Below are positions 41,457 to 51,685 of a stretch of 52,422 nt of DNA, piece by piece. Position 1 is the first letter of the stretch. Every line of letters begins with the position of its first letter. Both the position numbers and the translations under genes were made by a program. The stretch is from Chalciporus piperatus (Eukaryota > Basidiomycota > Agaricomycetes > Boletales > Boletaceae): NCBI GenBank assembly GCA_038093975.1, contig JBBPTG010000154.1:1-52422 (forward strand), in the 5' to 3' direction. The notes below the pieces were generated by a model. The model was not told where the DNA came from, made no database searches, and saw nothing but the letters and a program-made list of their open reading frames with translations.

Positions 41457-43174
41457 ATGCTGAAACCTCACAAAAAAGCAGAAGTCAGCCCTCACCAGGT
41501 CCTGGAACCAGACATCAAACCTACCCCGAAGCGGGTGCCCCCCAAGAAACCACTTACAATCAATCTCCCGTGACCCAATCAATCTCGGAAGAGTGCGAAG
41601 CTGGCTCCAGAAGATCTGTTGGCTGGCGATGACGAAGAAGACGAGGAACTCCTAACGGCAGCCCAAGTATTATCTGTGATGCGTGGTGGTGCTCCAAGCC
41701 GGTCCGCATTCCAGGTTGGAGAGGTTGTCGAGCTATCATCTGGGGAGGAGAACAATAGCGATGAGAGTGGTGGGGATGACGAAGTCAAAGAAATTGAGAT
41801 GGATGATGATGTTGATGTTGACCATCCTCCAAGTCCGCTCATGGACGAAAAATTCCATCAGGTCGTCTTCGGAGACTTGAAAAAAAAGCAGAAGAAGCCT
41901 ACTAGCTCTAGTGGAGGTCAGCATCCTTGGTAGCTAGTATTGTTCGACAGCAGAAACTAATTGCCTCTCATTTGTGCAGCCGAGAGCAAGCCGTTTACCC
42001 TTCCGCTGCGAGTCCCATGTGGTCAATTAGTCAAAGAGCTCTCGCTTACCTCAATGTGTGCATGGAACGACATGCTCATTGCAGTTGGCGCAAAGATGGT
42101 TCGCGAGCCCTCGCGACTTCATCTCGGCTATATTTTTTCTTGGGACGAAAAGAAAAAGGATGCTCCAATGTCTCTCGAAAACGAAGAAGAATGGCTCTCG
42201 CTGAATAAGCATGTATACAAGTACCTGAAAGCTGAAGGGGCCAAAAACAAAGGGAAGGGGCCAACAAAGCCACTCGACTTTTACGTCCGACTGGTTGAGA
42301 TTGATGATGGTATCAGTCGGCAAGAAAAGGTATGTAGAGATACAACCTCACTGTGACAGTGATGTACTAATCTGTGCGAAGGGTCATGGCAGTCGTGGTA
42401 AGGGGAAGAAGAAGGCTGTGTTGCCGTTGCTCCGGGGCGTAGAATCAGCTAGTGATGATGACGGAGATCCTCTCGGTGGCGGCGACGTCAAATTTCGTAA
42501 GCTTATCGGCGATATATGCAAAGCCCATCATTGTCAACAGTGCAACAAGGCCTGTAAGGGCTTTCTGCCAAAAATCCATCACGCATTTAGCATGAAGGAG
42601 CTCTCTATCTGGGCGAAAATGATTGTGAGTAGTTTCAAAGTCGCAGTGTAACAAACTAGCTCGCTAAGTGTACTGCATGCAGGACTTGGGTGTCGCTACA
42701 GTTTCTACTGTTCCACCCACTTTACTCAAGAAAGAAAGTCTCGCCGCACCACCTCAGACACCCGACAATCGCGCCGGGACTGCTGATGAAGTTCCAATCA
42801 TCCCACAGGCCTATGGTCAACCAAGATCACTGTCGACTGGAATGCACGGTGCTCCCCCACTCCCATCATACCCTGCACAAATGTACACTCCACCCACGCA
42901 TATGCCAATGTTCCCATATTCGGGTTATCCACCACCATATGGGCTTCCCCCTTATCCAATGCCGTACACATACCCACCACCATCTACACCATACCGTCAT
43001 CATGGCCGTCGTGATGGTGGGAAAAGCCCACATTCACCAACTTGTTCTCGCCAGAAGTGCCACCGATCACCATCGTATTCCTCAGATCAGCTCTCACCAG
43101 AATCTAGACTTGAAAGTGTTGATGTGTCCTATCCATCACTCGATGACTGGCTTTTGTCTCTTGACAGCCATGAG
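41457..43174 (+). pseudogene. Unknown gene, 5' part (4 exons), related in layout to the 7.8-9.7 kb gene
   Basis: Inferred exons: 41457-41916, 41980-42329, 42382-42624 and 42683 onward, with GT-AG introns. The protein starts MLKPHKKAEV, has an in-frame TGA at 41571-41573, then an acidic low-complexity part (SSGEENNSDESGGDDE). A folded region follows (FTLPLRVPCGQLVKELSLTS, HLGYIFSWDEKKK, KPLDFYVRLVEIDDGI), then a Cys/His-rich segment (CKAHHCQQCNKACKGF) and a Pro/Tyr-rich linker. An earlier ATG at 41434 is in another frame. The coding sequence is cut at 43174 by a hAT MITE and resumes at 50460. Function is unknown; the Cys/His segment could bind zinc. Confidence 0.6.
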
Positions 43175-43756
43175 TAGTGTTTAAAAGTCCAGTTAAGTTA
43201 AGTTTTTGTACCTCTTTTGACAAAACTGTAACTGTAAATGGTTATCAATTTCGGCAAAATCAGTTTAACTGAACTGAAACTCTACATAACTGTTATATCA
43301 GTTATGGTCTAGTTTGTGACCGGTTTGTGACCGGTGTTTTGTAATAACTGGACAAACATTAGAAAGCCCTGATTCTTAGCTTTAAAATGACCCCTGGATC
43401 ATGTGATTTCGTTCAGTCCTTGAGAAGATATGCTCATTTTATTATATTACCATGATTATCATATGTTTTGGTGGATATAGCATTGGAATGGAGGACAAGT
43501 TAAGTAAAATACAAGCAAATATGTAATCTCAGCAGTGCAAATTAACATGTGTATTTGAGTTGAGTGTGTCTCAATCAATCATTTCATCAGTTTACTTCAA
43601 TATTCAGAAAAAAAGTCAAATAAGGTCAGAGAAATTTGTAAAAAATCAGGAAAAATAGTGGTAAATGACCATATATAGGTTATTATTTATAACCAGTTAT
43701 AACCAGTTTTGTGAAATTTTGGAAGTGACAAAACTGTAACTGAAACTGGACGTAAC

Positions 43757-44209
43757 TGTTATGATCTCTCACAACACAGCGGGGACTTTAGGCAACACTA
43801 AGCCTATGCGAAGGATATGCTGAGTACTAAAGCTTAATGACGGTGAAGTCACAAATGGATTAGACTGGGGTCTGTGATAAGTACAGGGCTACTTATATAC
43901 TATTGAGAAGTGCGCACAGACCAACAGCCGAATAAGGAAAACACAAAGGGAAAGATAGATAAGGTAAATGGTACGATGATAAGAAAAGGTACCAGGCACG
44001 GATTAGGGTCTAGGCCATGACATCATTGCTGACTCATCTAAGTCTGGACCTTTGTCACGTGACCTGATTATGTAATAGTTTATGTAATGCTACAGGGACT
44101 ACCGGAGCGGATTAAGATGAATCCGGCTTGACCCCTAAGTTGTAGACAAAGTCCAGAGTTCGAATACCGTTGTAGGCAAAAGTTTGAAAAGTTTTTAAAT
44201 ACTATAACA
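43757..44209 (-). repeat. 3' LTR of element C
   Basis: Minus-strand TGTTATAGTATTT to GAGATCATAACA; about 99% identical to the other LTR of this element. Confidence 0.9.
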
Positions 44210-44222
44210 CTATCCCCTCTCT
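44210..44222 (-). promoter_or_regulatory. Polypurine tract of element C
   Basis: AGAGAGGGGATAG on the minus strand, immediately before the 3' LTR. Confidence 0.65.
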
Positions 44223-47200
44223 AGGAATCGCATTCCAGGCGATTCGGCAACTTGCGCTCAGGAACCTCTGTCAGATTTTCGTATTTCTGAAACAAGGCAG
44301 AGAAATTTCCCATGGTCATGTTGATTCGGCGTGGGGCGGACGGGTGCTTTTTGTGAAAAGCTTTGACAGCTTCGGGTGCATTTGACAAATGCGCTGCCTT
44401 TTCCCATGTACGGTCCGATATGTCCCAGCCTTTCCAATGAACCAGGTACTCTAACTGTCCTTGTTTAACCTGAGAATTTACTATGTAATCCACCTCGTAC
44501 TCTTCTTCTCCTTCTTGATTGACTATTACCGGATCCGGAAGACGGACCGGTTGCCCTTCCAACGGTTCTTTAGCCGGTTTGACCTGTTTGACATTAACCG
44601 TGGGATGGATATGCATGGAATTGGGCAAGTCTAATGTGACTGCATTGGGAAGGACCTTTGTGATCTGATAAGGTCCTATCCAGTTCTGCGTCATCTTTTT
44701 GGAAGGATAAGGTAACTTGAGGTTGTCCGTGGATAACATAACAAAATCTCCGATTTGGTAATCTGGAGCTTCGGACCAATGCTTGTCCACTTGCTCTTTC
44801 ATCCGGTTCTGAGTTTCTTCTAACGCCTGCTCTACTTCTTTGTGTGCCTTTCCACATTTCTCTAAGAATGTACCAGCCGGAGATGAATCGCCTTCGAATC
44901 CCATGCGTGGGAAGTAGTTTTTTGTTATAGCGAAAGGAATCGTTCCGGTAGCAGTGGAAAGGGAGGAATTGTGATGGAACTGTGCTATCTTCAACCAATC
45001 AGCCCATTCCGTTTGACGTTTAGCCACGTAAGCGCAGAGATACTGCTGGAGTTCTCGATTCATACACTCCGTTTGGCCATCGGTTTGGGGGTGATAAGCG
45101 GTTGACAGCTTCTGTTCTATTCCTAGAAGGGTGCAAAGCTGCGAAGTAAACTCCGATGCAAATTGCGGACCTCGATCTGAAACAATCGAAGAGGGAAGTC
45201 CGTGTCTACACCAAACATTGTCTCTAAATAAAATAGCTAGTTCTTTCGAAGAAATTGTCTTTTTACAAGCGATAAACTCGATTTCTTTAGAGAAGCGATT
45301 TACAATTACACAAATAGCATCAAAACCACGTGATTTGGGGAAGCCCGTGGTAAAGTCTATAGATATATCCTTCCAAGGTTCTTTTGGAACCGGAAGGGGA
45401 ATTAATTTGCCAGCTTGTGCCGTTGACTTTCCCTTCGTGAGGGCGCACGTCTGACAATGTTCTACGTATGTTTTAACGTCCTTTGTGACACCAGGCCACG
45501 AAAAATAACGAGTAACCAAATGTAAGGTACATCCTTGACCACCATGGCCACCAATAGGGGAATCATGAAGGATTGTAAGTAATTTAGTACGTAAGGAAAT
45601 AGGAACGAAAACTTTGTTTTTGTCATTTTTAAATACTATAGATCCCTCGTCAAAAACGAAGCCATCTATCGTATCATTTTTTATTTTTTCTGATTCGTTT
45701 TGTATTTCATCATAAATAGGTGAAGAAAGAGTAACCGTATTAATGAAAACAGAAGCAGGAAGTACAGTAATGTTTTTGTTATGGTCGGGATCTGCTTCTC
45801 CGTGATCTTCTCGACCAGATAAAGCATCAGCCCTTCCATTTGTAGCACCCGGTTTATAAATAATCGAGTAATTATACTCTGAGAGCAACGCGTTCCAGCG
45901 TGCTTGACGTGGGCTCAGAGTTTGGGGAGATTTCCAATATTCGAGATTTTTGTGATCAGTCCAAATCTCGAAATGTTCTCGACCCATTAGATAATGTCTC
46001 CATTCCTGCAAAGCCCGAATGACAGCTAGAAGCTCCTTGTCATAAACTGGGTAGTTCTTCTCGGCAGAACTAAAGGAATGGGAAATGAAGGCACAAGGCC
46101 TCCAGAGGCCATCATCGCATTTAACCGAGAGCACAGCTCCCGTTGCAATATCACTAGCGTCCGTTTCTACTCTGACTTCTTTAGAGCGGTCAGGATAAGC
46201 TAAAAGCGGAGCGGTAGTGAATTGCTGCTTCAGCTTGTCAAAAGCTTGCTGTTGCTCCGGTCCCCACCGGTATGGTGTGTCCTTTTTGGTAAGGTCATTC
46301 AAGGGACGAGCAATGTCAGCGAAACCCTGAATGAAGCGTCGGTAGAAGTTAGCCAATCCTAAAAAGGACTGAACACCCTTCAACCGAGTTGGCGCCGGCC
46401 AATCCAGAATAGCCTGCACCTTCGAATTGTCCATCTCTACGCCTTTCTGGGAGATAACCATTCCCAAGAAATCTACGGAATCCACTGCGAAGCTACACTT
46501 TTCTGGTTTTACGTAAAGATCGTTCTCTCTGAGACGTTGCAATACGGTTTTAACTATTTCTAAGTGCTCTGCTCTAGTTTTTCCGAACGTAAAGATCATA
46601 AGATCGTCGATATAAATAATGAGAACCCCATGAAGATCGCTAAATAGATCGTTCATCATTTGTTGGAATGTGGGGGGAGAGTTCGTAAGTCCAAAGTACA
46701 TGACAACTGGTTCGTAAGCGCCGAATGGAGTAACAAAAGCCGCTTTCCATTCGTCGCCTTCTTTTATTCTAACATTATTATAGCCCCAACGAAGGTCCAT
46801 TTTAGTAAACATATCAGCTCCTTTGAGCTGGTCGATCAGTCCAGAAATGAGGGGAAGAGGATAAGCGTTTTTGACCGTTCCCTCATTTACGTAACGATAG
46901 TCCATAACTAATCTCTTTTTACCATCCTTTTTTGGAATAAAAAAGACAGGAGATGTCTGAGGGGATTTCGACGGACGAAGATATCCTTTCGATAACTCCT
47001 TATCGATGAACTTTTTGACGTCATCTAGTTCCTGTTCGGACATCGGAATCACCTGACCCTTTTTTGGAACGAAATCAGGCTTGAGATCTATTGCGTGGTC
47101 CCACGCCTTTCGGGTAGGCATACGCTCACTCTCTTGCTCTGAGAAGACGTCTAAGTACTCGTGGAGTTCTACTGGGACTTTTTCGGTGAGCCCCGCCTCA

Positions 47201-47859
47201 AACACTCGACGAATAGAAAAGGAATGATTTAAATGATAGTTGACTACTTTGCACTGATCCGTACAGCGTGTGAATCGTACTCGTTTGGCCACCCAATCAA
47301 TTTCAGGGTTATGCCTCTCGAGCCAATCATAGCCGATGATCATATGATGAGTGCCAAGTACAGAGACAAAAGCGTCCATATGTTCAAAATGTCCATTGTG
47401 TCCCAAAACAAACGAAACCTTGTGAGTAACACCGCCTATCGCTCCCTCTGAGCCGTCGGCGTTGTACACTGGAATAGGAAAAGGAAGTTCTTCCAGTGTC
47501 AAACCATGTCGCTCACAGAACGATTTATCTATAAAAGTTTCGGTTGCGCCGGAATCTAACAGAGCGGCAAACTCCATTTTCTTCCATTGCTCCCCTTTGT
47601 CGTACATAATAGTAATAGCGAGATCCAGCTCGTTTTTTCGATTCTGATTCCTTACATGTATTTTTGATGGGATTTCTTTTTTCGAATAATTTACCTTAAG
47701 GGAATTAAGCACGAATTGTTTTACTTCTGTCGCCACGCCACTAAGGGACGCCCTTTCAGAAGAAGAAGAAAATGTATTATCAAACAAAACATGAGGCCCG
47801 GTACTAATACAACCCTTTGGTAAACTAAGTTCGTGCCTTTGAGAACCCATCTCTCTCAT
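44221..47859 (-). CDS. Element C pol polyprotein (1212 aa)
   Basis: Uninterrupted frame from ATG 47859, overlapping the gag stop as ATGA. Protease LLDSGATETF at D102; RT with YIDDLMIF near 415; RNase H with ETDASDIATGAVLSV; integrase with HHCC finger and catalytic Asp, Asp, Glu in SIDFTTGF, VSDRGPQFAS and DGQTECMN; chromodomain near 1120-1170 (YEVDYIVNSQ, YLVHWKGWD, DRTWEK). Compared with element B, Arg residues are replaced by Cys, His, Gln or Trp at many sites (GQGCTLH, TECMNRELQQYLCAY, VKQVKP, DKHWSEA), and VIVD becomes VIVN. These fit C-to-T change at CpG. Catalytic residues remain, but activity is doubtful. Confidence 0.9.
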   Translation of the reverse strand: MREMGSQRHELSLPKGCISTGPHVLFDNTFSSSSERASLSGVATEVKQFVLNSLKVNYSKKEIPSKIHVRNQNRKNELDLAITIMYDKGEQWKKMEFAALLDSGATETFIDKSFCERHGLTLEELPFPIPVYNADGSEGAIGGVTHKVSFVLGHNGHFEHMDAFVSVLGTHHMIIGYDWLERHNPEIDWVAKRVRFTRCTDQCKVVNYHLNHSFSIRRVFEAGLTEKVPVELHEYLDVFSEQESERMPTRKAWDHAIDLKPDFVPKKGQVIPMSEQELDDVKKFIDKELSKGYLRPSKSPQTSPVFFIPKKDGKKRLVMDYRYVNEGTVKNAYPLPLISGLIDQLKGADMFTKMDLRWGYNNVRIKEGDEWKAAFVTPFGAYEPVVMYFGLTNSPPTFQQMMNDLFSDLHGVLIIYIDDLMIFTFGKTRAEHLEIVKTVLQRLRENDLYVKPEKCSFAVDSVDFLGMVISQKGVEMDNSKVQAILDWPAPTRLKGVQSFLGLANFYRRFIQGFADIARPLNDLTKKDTPYRWGPEQQQAFDKLKQQFTTAPLLAYPDRSKEVRVETDASDIATGAVLSVKCDDGLWRPCAFISHSFSSAEKNYPVYDKELLAVIRALQEWRHYLMGREHFEIWTDHKNLEYWKSPQTLSPRQARWNALLSEYNYSIIYKPGATNGRADALSGREDHGEADPDHNKNITVLPASVFINTVTLSSPIYDEIQNESEKIKNDTIDGFVFDEGSIVFKNDKNKVFVPISLRTKLLTILHDSPIGGHGGQGCTLHLVTRYFSWPGVTKDVKTYVEHCQTCALTKGKSTAQAGKLIPLPVPKEPWKDISIDFTTGFPKSRGFDAICVIVNRFSKEIEFIACKKTISSKELAILFRDNVWCRHGLPSSIVSDRGPQFASEFTSQLCTLLGIEQKLSTAYHPQTDGQTECMNRELQQYLCAYVAKRQTEWADWLKIAQFHHNSSLSTATGTIPFAITKNYFPRMGFEGDSSPAGTFLEKCGKAHKEVEQALEETQNRMKEQVDKHWSEAPDYQIGDFVMLSTDNLKLPYPSKKMTQNWIGPYQITKVLPNAVTLDLPNSMHIHPTVNVKQVKPAKEPLEGQPVRLPDPVIVNQEGEEEYEVDYIVNSQVKQGQLEYLVHWKGWDISDRTWEKAAHLSNAPEAVKAFHKKHPSAPRRINMTMGNFSALFQKYENLTEVPERKLPNRLECDS

Positions 47860-49190
47860 CGGCTGCTTCCTTTTAAAGCTTCGGCTGCCTGTGCCTTAGC
47901 TTCTGACTCAATGCGGTCGCGCCAGTACGCTTCCGCTTCTTGGTTTGTATATGCCGCTTGATGCGACATGTAACTTGTGCTGGTGGTCGGGCCAACGGGG
48001 TAGGGGGAAGGAGTAGGAGGGTAGGGTGCAGGGATGGTACCTGCGAAGGGCATCTGCCGGTTGTCAAACGGCAGGGAAGTCTCAACGTATTGTTGCGAAT
48101 ATGGGTCCCACATAACCACTTGTCTCTGACGGGGACGGCGCGGTTTCGGGCAGGCGTTAGCAAAGTGACCTGGCTGATCACAATTGAAACAATTGCCGCG
48201 AACTGGCGGTCTTGGCATTTGCTGTGCCGACAGATCCATCGGAGCTCCACGACCAGGCTGTGTGCCTGTGGGAGTGAAACGAGGGGCCGCATACGGAGCG
48301 GGGGGACGTGGGAGCGGACGTGATGCAATTGGGTAGCGAGGGGGAAGATACGGATATGATGAAGAAGGCCTTGGCGCAGTAGCGGGTGCCTGACGAACTG
48401 GTGCACCGCGTTCAACAACAATACGCTCGAACGTGCGACCTAACTTTCGGTAGGTGTCGATTGTATTGGTCAAATTTTGCTCATCAACATTGGTGTTGAT
48501 TTGCGCCTGATAATAGATCTTGTAATCTATCGCCTTCTTCAGAAGCTCTTTGGCATGAGCATCTTCAATCTCCGATTCCGCTTTCAACAATTCAAACTCC
48601 TGGAGGAAGATGTCCACAGGTTTCCCAGCCTGCTTCAATGCTTCCAATTTTCGAAGACTCTCATGAGCGAGAACGTCTATTTGAAAATGTGATTTGAGGA
48701 GATGTGAAAATATTGTCCACGTGGGCCATGCTAGTAGTCCCAGGGGTGCTCGAACAGGTTCCTCTGCTTCGCCTTCTACTGGTGGCGGTGGTAGCAATTC
48801 GTATCGAGACCATTTTTCTATTGTCATCTGGGCGAACCCAGCTGCTTTTCCTTCTAACCGTGAGAGTACGGCGAGGCATCGAACCTTGTTGTTTTTCCAC
48901 GTATGGACGGATTGCCAGGCGTTAACCTGCGCCCACCACAACCGGAATTTGGTGCGGTCACCATCCCATTTTCCCGGGTCGGCAACTTTTTTGGACACGG
49001 AGTCCGAATTGTCTGATATGAGCGCCTTCAGAGCGGCGGTGAGAGCAGCGATGGGATCAGCGGGATCTGCCATCGGAGATTCGGGACGGGGAGTAGGAGG
49101 ATGTGAACTTTCGGATGAAGAAGGGAAGTGACGTGGGGGAGATCTGTAACCCTGAGCTTGTGTTTCTTGATCTAAGAACTCTGCTGACAT
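47856..49190 (-). CDS. Element C gag (444 aa)
   Basis: ATG at 49190, TGA at 47858-47856 overlapping the pol ATG. Same capsid region as element B gag, TGTQPGRGAPMD and one CCHC knuckle (CFNCDQPGHFANAC). It has a three-residue longer N-terminus than element B (DQETQAQGY against DQEDQGY). The frame is intact. Confidence 0.88.
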   Translation of the reverse strand: MSAEFLDQETQAQGYRSPPRHFPSSSESSHPPTPRPESPMADPADPIAALTAALKALISDNSDSVSKKVADPGKWDGDRTKFRLWWAQVNAWQSVHTWKNNKVRCLAVLSRLEGKAAGFAQMTIEKWSRYELLPPPPVEGEAEEPVRAPLGLLAWPTWTIFSHLLKSHFQIDVLAHESLRKLEALKQAGKPVDIFLQEFELLKAESEIEDAHAKELLKKAIDYKIYYQAQINTNVDEQNLTNTIDTYRKLGRTFERIVVERGAPVRQAPATAPRPSSSYPYLPPRYPIASRPLPRPPAPYAAPRFTPTGTQPGRGAPMDLSAQQMPRPPVRGNCFNCDQPGHFANACPKPRRPRQRQVVMWDPYSQQYVETSLPFDNRQMPFAGTIPAPYPPTPSPYPVGPTTSTSYMSHQAAYTNQEAEAYWRDRIESEAKAQAAEALKGSSR

Positions 49191-49884
49191 ATATCCTTAC
49201 TGAACCCTATCTTCCAAAGGTTCTCTGGGGATGACAGACACGAGGACGAAGAAAATATTTTTTCGAGCGGAGGTAATACCTGCGACGCTTATCGGAATCT
49301 TTGCAGACCTTCTGAGGAAGTTTCCCAAGATCTGTTTGGATTTTGCACATATACTACTCTCGAACTTCTATCTTCGAGCAGTAGCGAAAACTATCGTAAT
49401 ACAGGATACTATTTTTATTGTTTTTTCTATTTTGTACCTCGGCGGTGCTGCCGGCTTACGTTGCTACGTATGACTCAGCCAAGGGGGCGGCGACGCGCTT
49501 TTCCCTTGTCGTCCTTCGCAATTGGGCACGATCCCAATCCGGTCTTCGAACAAAAGACTATGGTACTGAGGGTAACAGAGACGGGGCACTAAAGGCTGGC
49601 CCAAACGAAATGAAAAGCCAAAAGGCGAATGTGTGACGTCAACAGGTGATCACACGAACCTGCGTGGTGTCCACAGTCAGAGGGCTAGTGCTTGCGCAGA
49701 CCCCAAGACGTCTCGAACCACGAAAGAGCCCCTAGTGCACTATGGGGAACAGCAACTTTATCCGTATTTAGACGGCGGACAACAATATATGCAGCAGTGG
49801 GAAGAGTTGCTTTCTCTTGGTGTGTCACGTACACCAACGGTCAACGACCAACTCTTTAGCCCTAGAGTCTGGGCGGTGTTTTCA
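49191..49884 (-). other. Leader of element C, no gene seen
   Basis: Untranslated leader between primer-binding site and gag, about 690 nt, matching the leader of element B with scattered differences. Confidence 0.5.
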
Positions 49885-49895
49885 AGTCTAATCCA
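49885..49895 (-). promoter_or_regulatory. Self-priming primer-binding site of element C
   Basis: TGGATTAGACT on the minus strand, 2 nt from the LTR; exact reverse complement of AGTCTAATCCA in the LTR (50007-49997), which is 33 nt downstream of TATATAA (50040-50034). Confidence 0.8.
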
Positions 49896-49897
49896 AG

Positions 49898-50350
49898 TGT
49901 TATGATCTCTCACAACACAGCGGGGACTTTAGGCAACACTAAGCCTATGCGAAGGATATGCTGAGTACTAAAGCTTAATGACGGTGAAGTCACAAATGGA
50001 TTAGACTGGGGTCTGTGATAAGTACAGGGCTACTTATATACTACTGAGAAGTGCGCACAGACCAACAGCCGAATAAGGAAAACACAAAGGGAAAGATAGA
50101 TAAGGTAAATGGTATGATGATAAGAAAAGGTACCAGGCACGGTTTAGGGTCTAGGCCATGACATCATTGCTGACTCATCTAAGTCTGGACCTTTGTCACG
50201 TGACCTGATTATGTAACAGTTTATGTAATGCTACAGGGACTACCGGAGCGGATTAAGATGAATCCGGCTTGACCCCTAAGTTGTAGACAAAGTCCAGAGT
50301 TCCAATACCGTTGTAGGCAAAAGTTTGAAAAGTTTTTAAATACTATAACA
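49898..50350 (-). repeat. 5' LTR of element C
   Basis: Promoter LTR with the TATA box at 50040-50034; followed outward by the GTAAC duplication and the short right part of the MITE. Confidence 0.9.
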
Positions 50351-50459
50351 GTAACCAGTTACAATTTCTCACTCGGTTTCAGTTATATTTCACTCCAGTT
50401 AAGTTAAGTTTCAGTTTTTTTCCAGTTATGTAACTGGACTTTTAAACACTAGCCATGAG

Positions 50460-50690
50460 ACCCGAGGCCGTCATTACCGGAACTATTCACAGTGGATGAG
50501 CATATTATCTGAGCAAGGCTTTCATTATCTCAATGATCTAACTCGCTCAGGTATAACTCCTCAACTACTGCGGGACATGACTGGTATGTCATTGGGTGAT
50601 GCACACTGCCTGCATGATTGGGCATTGACTGATAAGAGGAAGGTTGATGATAGGGCGACAGGGCATAGATCTCGGCGAGTTCGTGCATAG
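50460..50690 (+). pseudogene. Unknown gene, 3' part (end of last exon)
   Basis: Deleting the MITE and one GCCATGAG copy joins 43174 to 50460 in frame; the sequence then runs RGRHYRNYSQWMSILSEQGF and on to a stop at 50688-50690. The segment FHYLNDLTRSGITPQLLRDM followed by TGMSLGDAHCLHDWAL is a compact helical, SAM-like C-terminal domain, comparable in position to the end of the 7.8-9.7 kb gene. Separated from its promoter by more than 7 kb, it cannot be expressed normally. Confidence 0.6.
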
Positions 50691-50760
50691 ACTCGGACTC
50701 CACGTAATGCCACTGGTATCTGATACATAGATATAAAAAATTGATTGTGAATGTGACAAA

Positions 50761-51685
50761 CTACAGATAGCCTGAATGATGATAGAAAGCCCTTGCGTGC
50801 TCAGGTTTAATAGAGTATACAGCATTGAACAACATATCATAGACTTCGGCAGCGTCAATGGGATCAGAGCCTGTAGCATTCAAGCAGGCAAAGTGAGGAT
50901 AGTGTCGTCGAACATATAACTTGATGTACGAGAATGCTTGTTCGATGGGGTTGAAGTCAGGGGAATATGCCGGCAAATACTCGATCTTCATTCCCCTGAC
51001 GTGATGTCTATATAAGCCACACCATCAACGAGATTAAAACGGCCTACCGAGCTTCAACCAATTCGATCATGGATGGGTCCTTATGTATGTGAGCATTGTC
51101 CATCACGATCACGGAGTTCGGTGCTGGGAAAGGTTGCATGTGATCCAAAAGTCCTGTAATAAAGTCGCGAAAACGCGCCATATTAAAGGCACCTTCAATA
51201 ATCTCACAGTAGAGCATCCCGCGAACACTCAGAGCGGGAAGTATCAAGTACCTAAATGACAAGACAGTGTAATGGCTTTCCATAAATCCTGAGAGCAGCG
51301 TACCTTTTCCCCCGGACATAAAAGCTTTTTTGATGTACCCATTGACCTCGGTGAGCTCGGCCATATGTTCGATATACTGTTTGTCGGTCGAAGGCGCTCT
51401 CGTCAACGAAGATGAGTTGTTGATATTCATACTTGCCACCCATCTTGAGAATATAGCGTAAACGATGTGATTCTTTTCGCTCAAGTGCAGCCTTTGAGAT
51501 CTACATGTCCATGAGTGTCTTTAATTAATCTATAGCAAAAATGGCACAAACTACATACTTTCTTGTGAGTGTAGTCAAGTTTCCGTAAAGCTCGCCAGAT
51601 GGTAGATGTTGACACATGACTCTCAGTTGCTTCTCCAACACTGTGCTGGATCTCGTCTAGGTATGCATCTGGGGAATGCTCGAGG
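50761..51685 (-). pseudogene. Tc1/mariner-like DDE transposase, 5' end removed by LTR insertion
   Basis: Inferred exons 51685-51559, 51500-51304, 51251-51048 and 50995-50761 with short GT-AG introns. Catalytic triad: D in QQLIFVDESAFD, D in SVIVMDNAHIH, E in YSPDFNPIEQAF. This is the DDE_3 (IS630/Tc1-mariner) pattern. An upstream helix-turn-helix-like part (STSTIWRALRKLDYTHKK) is partly retained. The gene is cut at 51685 by the LTR of element D; the missing N-terminus would lie beyond the right end of that element, outside the window. No terminal inverted repeats or TA duplication could be identified. The retained part is uninterrupted. Confidence 0.75.

Larger units (their letters stand above)
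43757..50350 (-). mobile_element. Ty3 chromodomain retrotransposon C (complete, minus strand)
   Basis: Same family as element B, opposite strand. LTRs 43757-44209 and 49898-50350 (453 bp each) differ at about five positions by eye. GTAAC flanks the element at 43752-43756 and 50351-50355. gag and pol are both open, making it structurally complete, but it has accumulated many missense changes relative to element B. It is nested in the MITE; copy 1 of the MITE shows the unbroken target. Confidence 0.92.
43175..50451 (-). mobile_element. hAT-type MITE, copy 2, split by element C
   Basis: Left part 43175-43756 and right part 50351-50451; without the nested element C and its duplication the MITE is about 678 bp. 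Ends TAGTGTTTAAAAGTCCAGTT and reverse complement. The flanking direct repeat GCCATGAG (43167-43174 and 50452-50459) is 8 bp, the hAT signature. It is opposite in orientation to copy 1. It has no coding capacity and depends on a hAT transposase not found here. Confidence 0.85.

Noticed and set aside
44594..44998. 134-codon minus-strand frame as an extra protein of element C
   Set aside because: It is an alternative frame inside pol integrase; the same shadow exists in element B.
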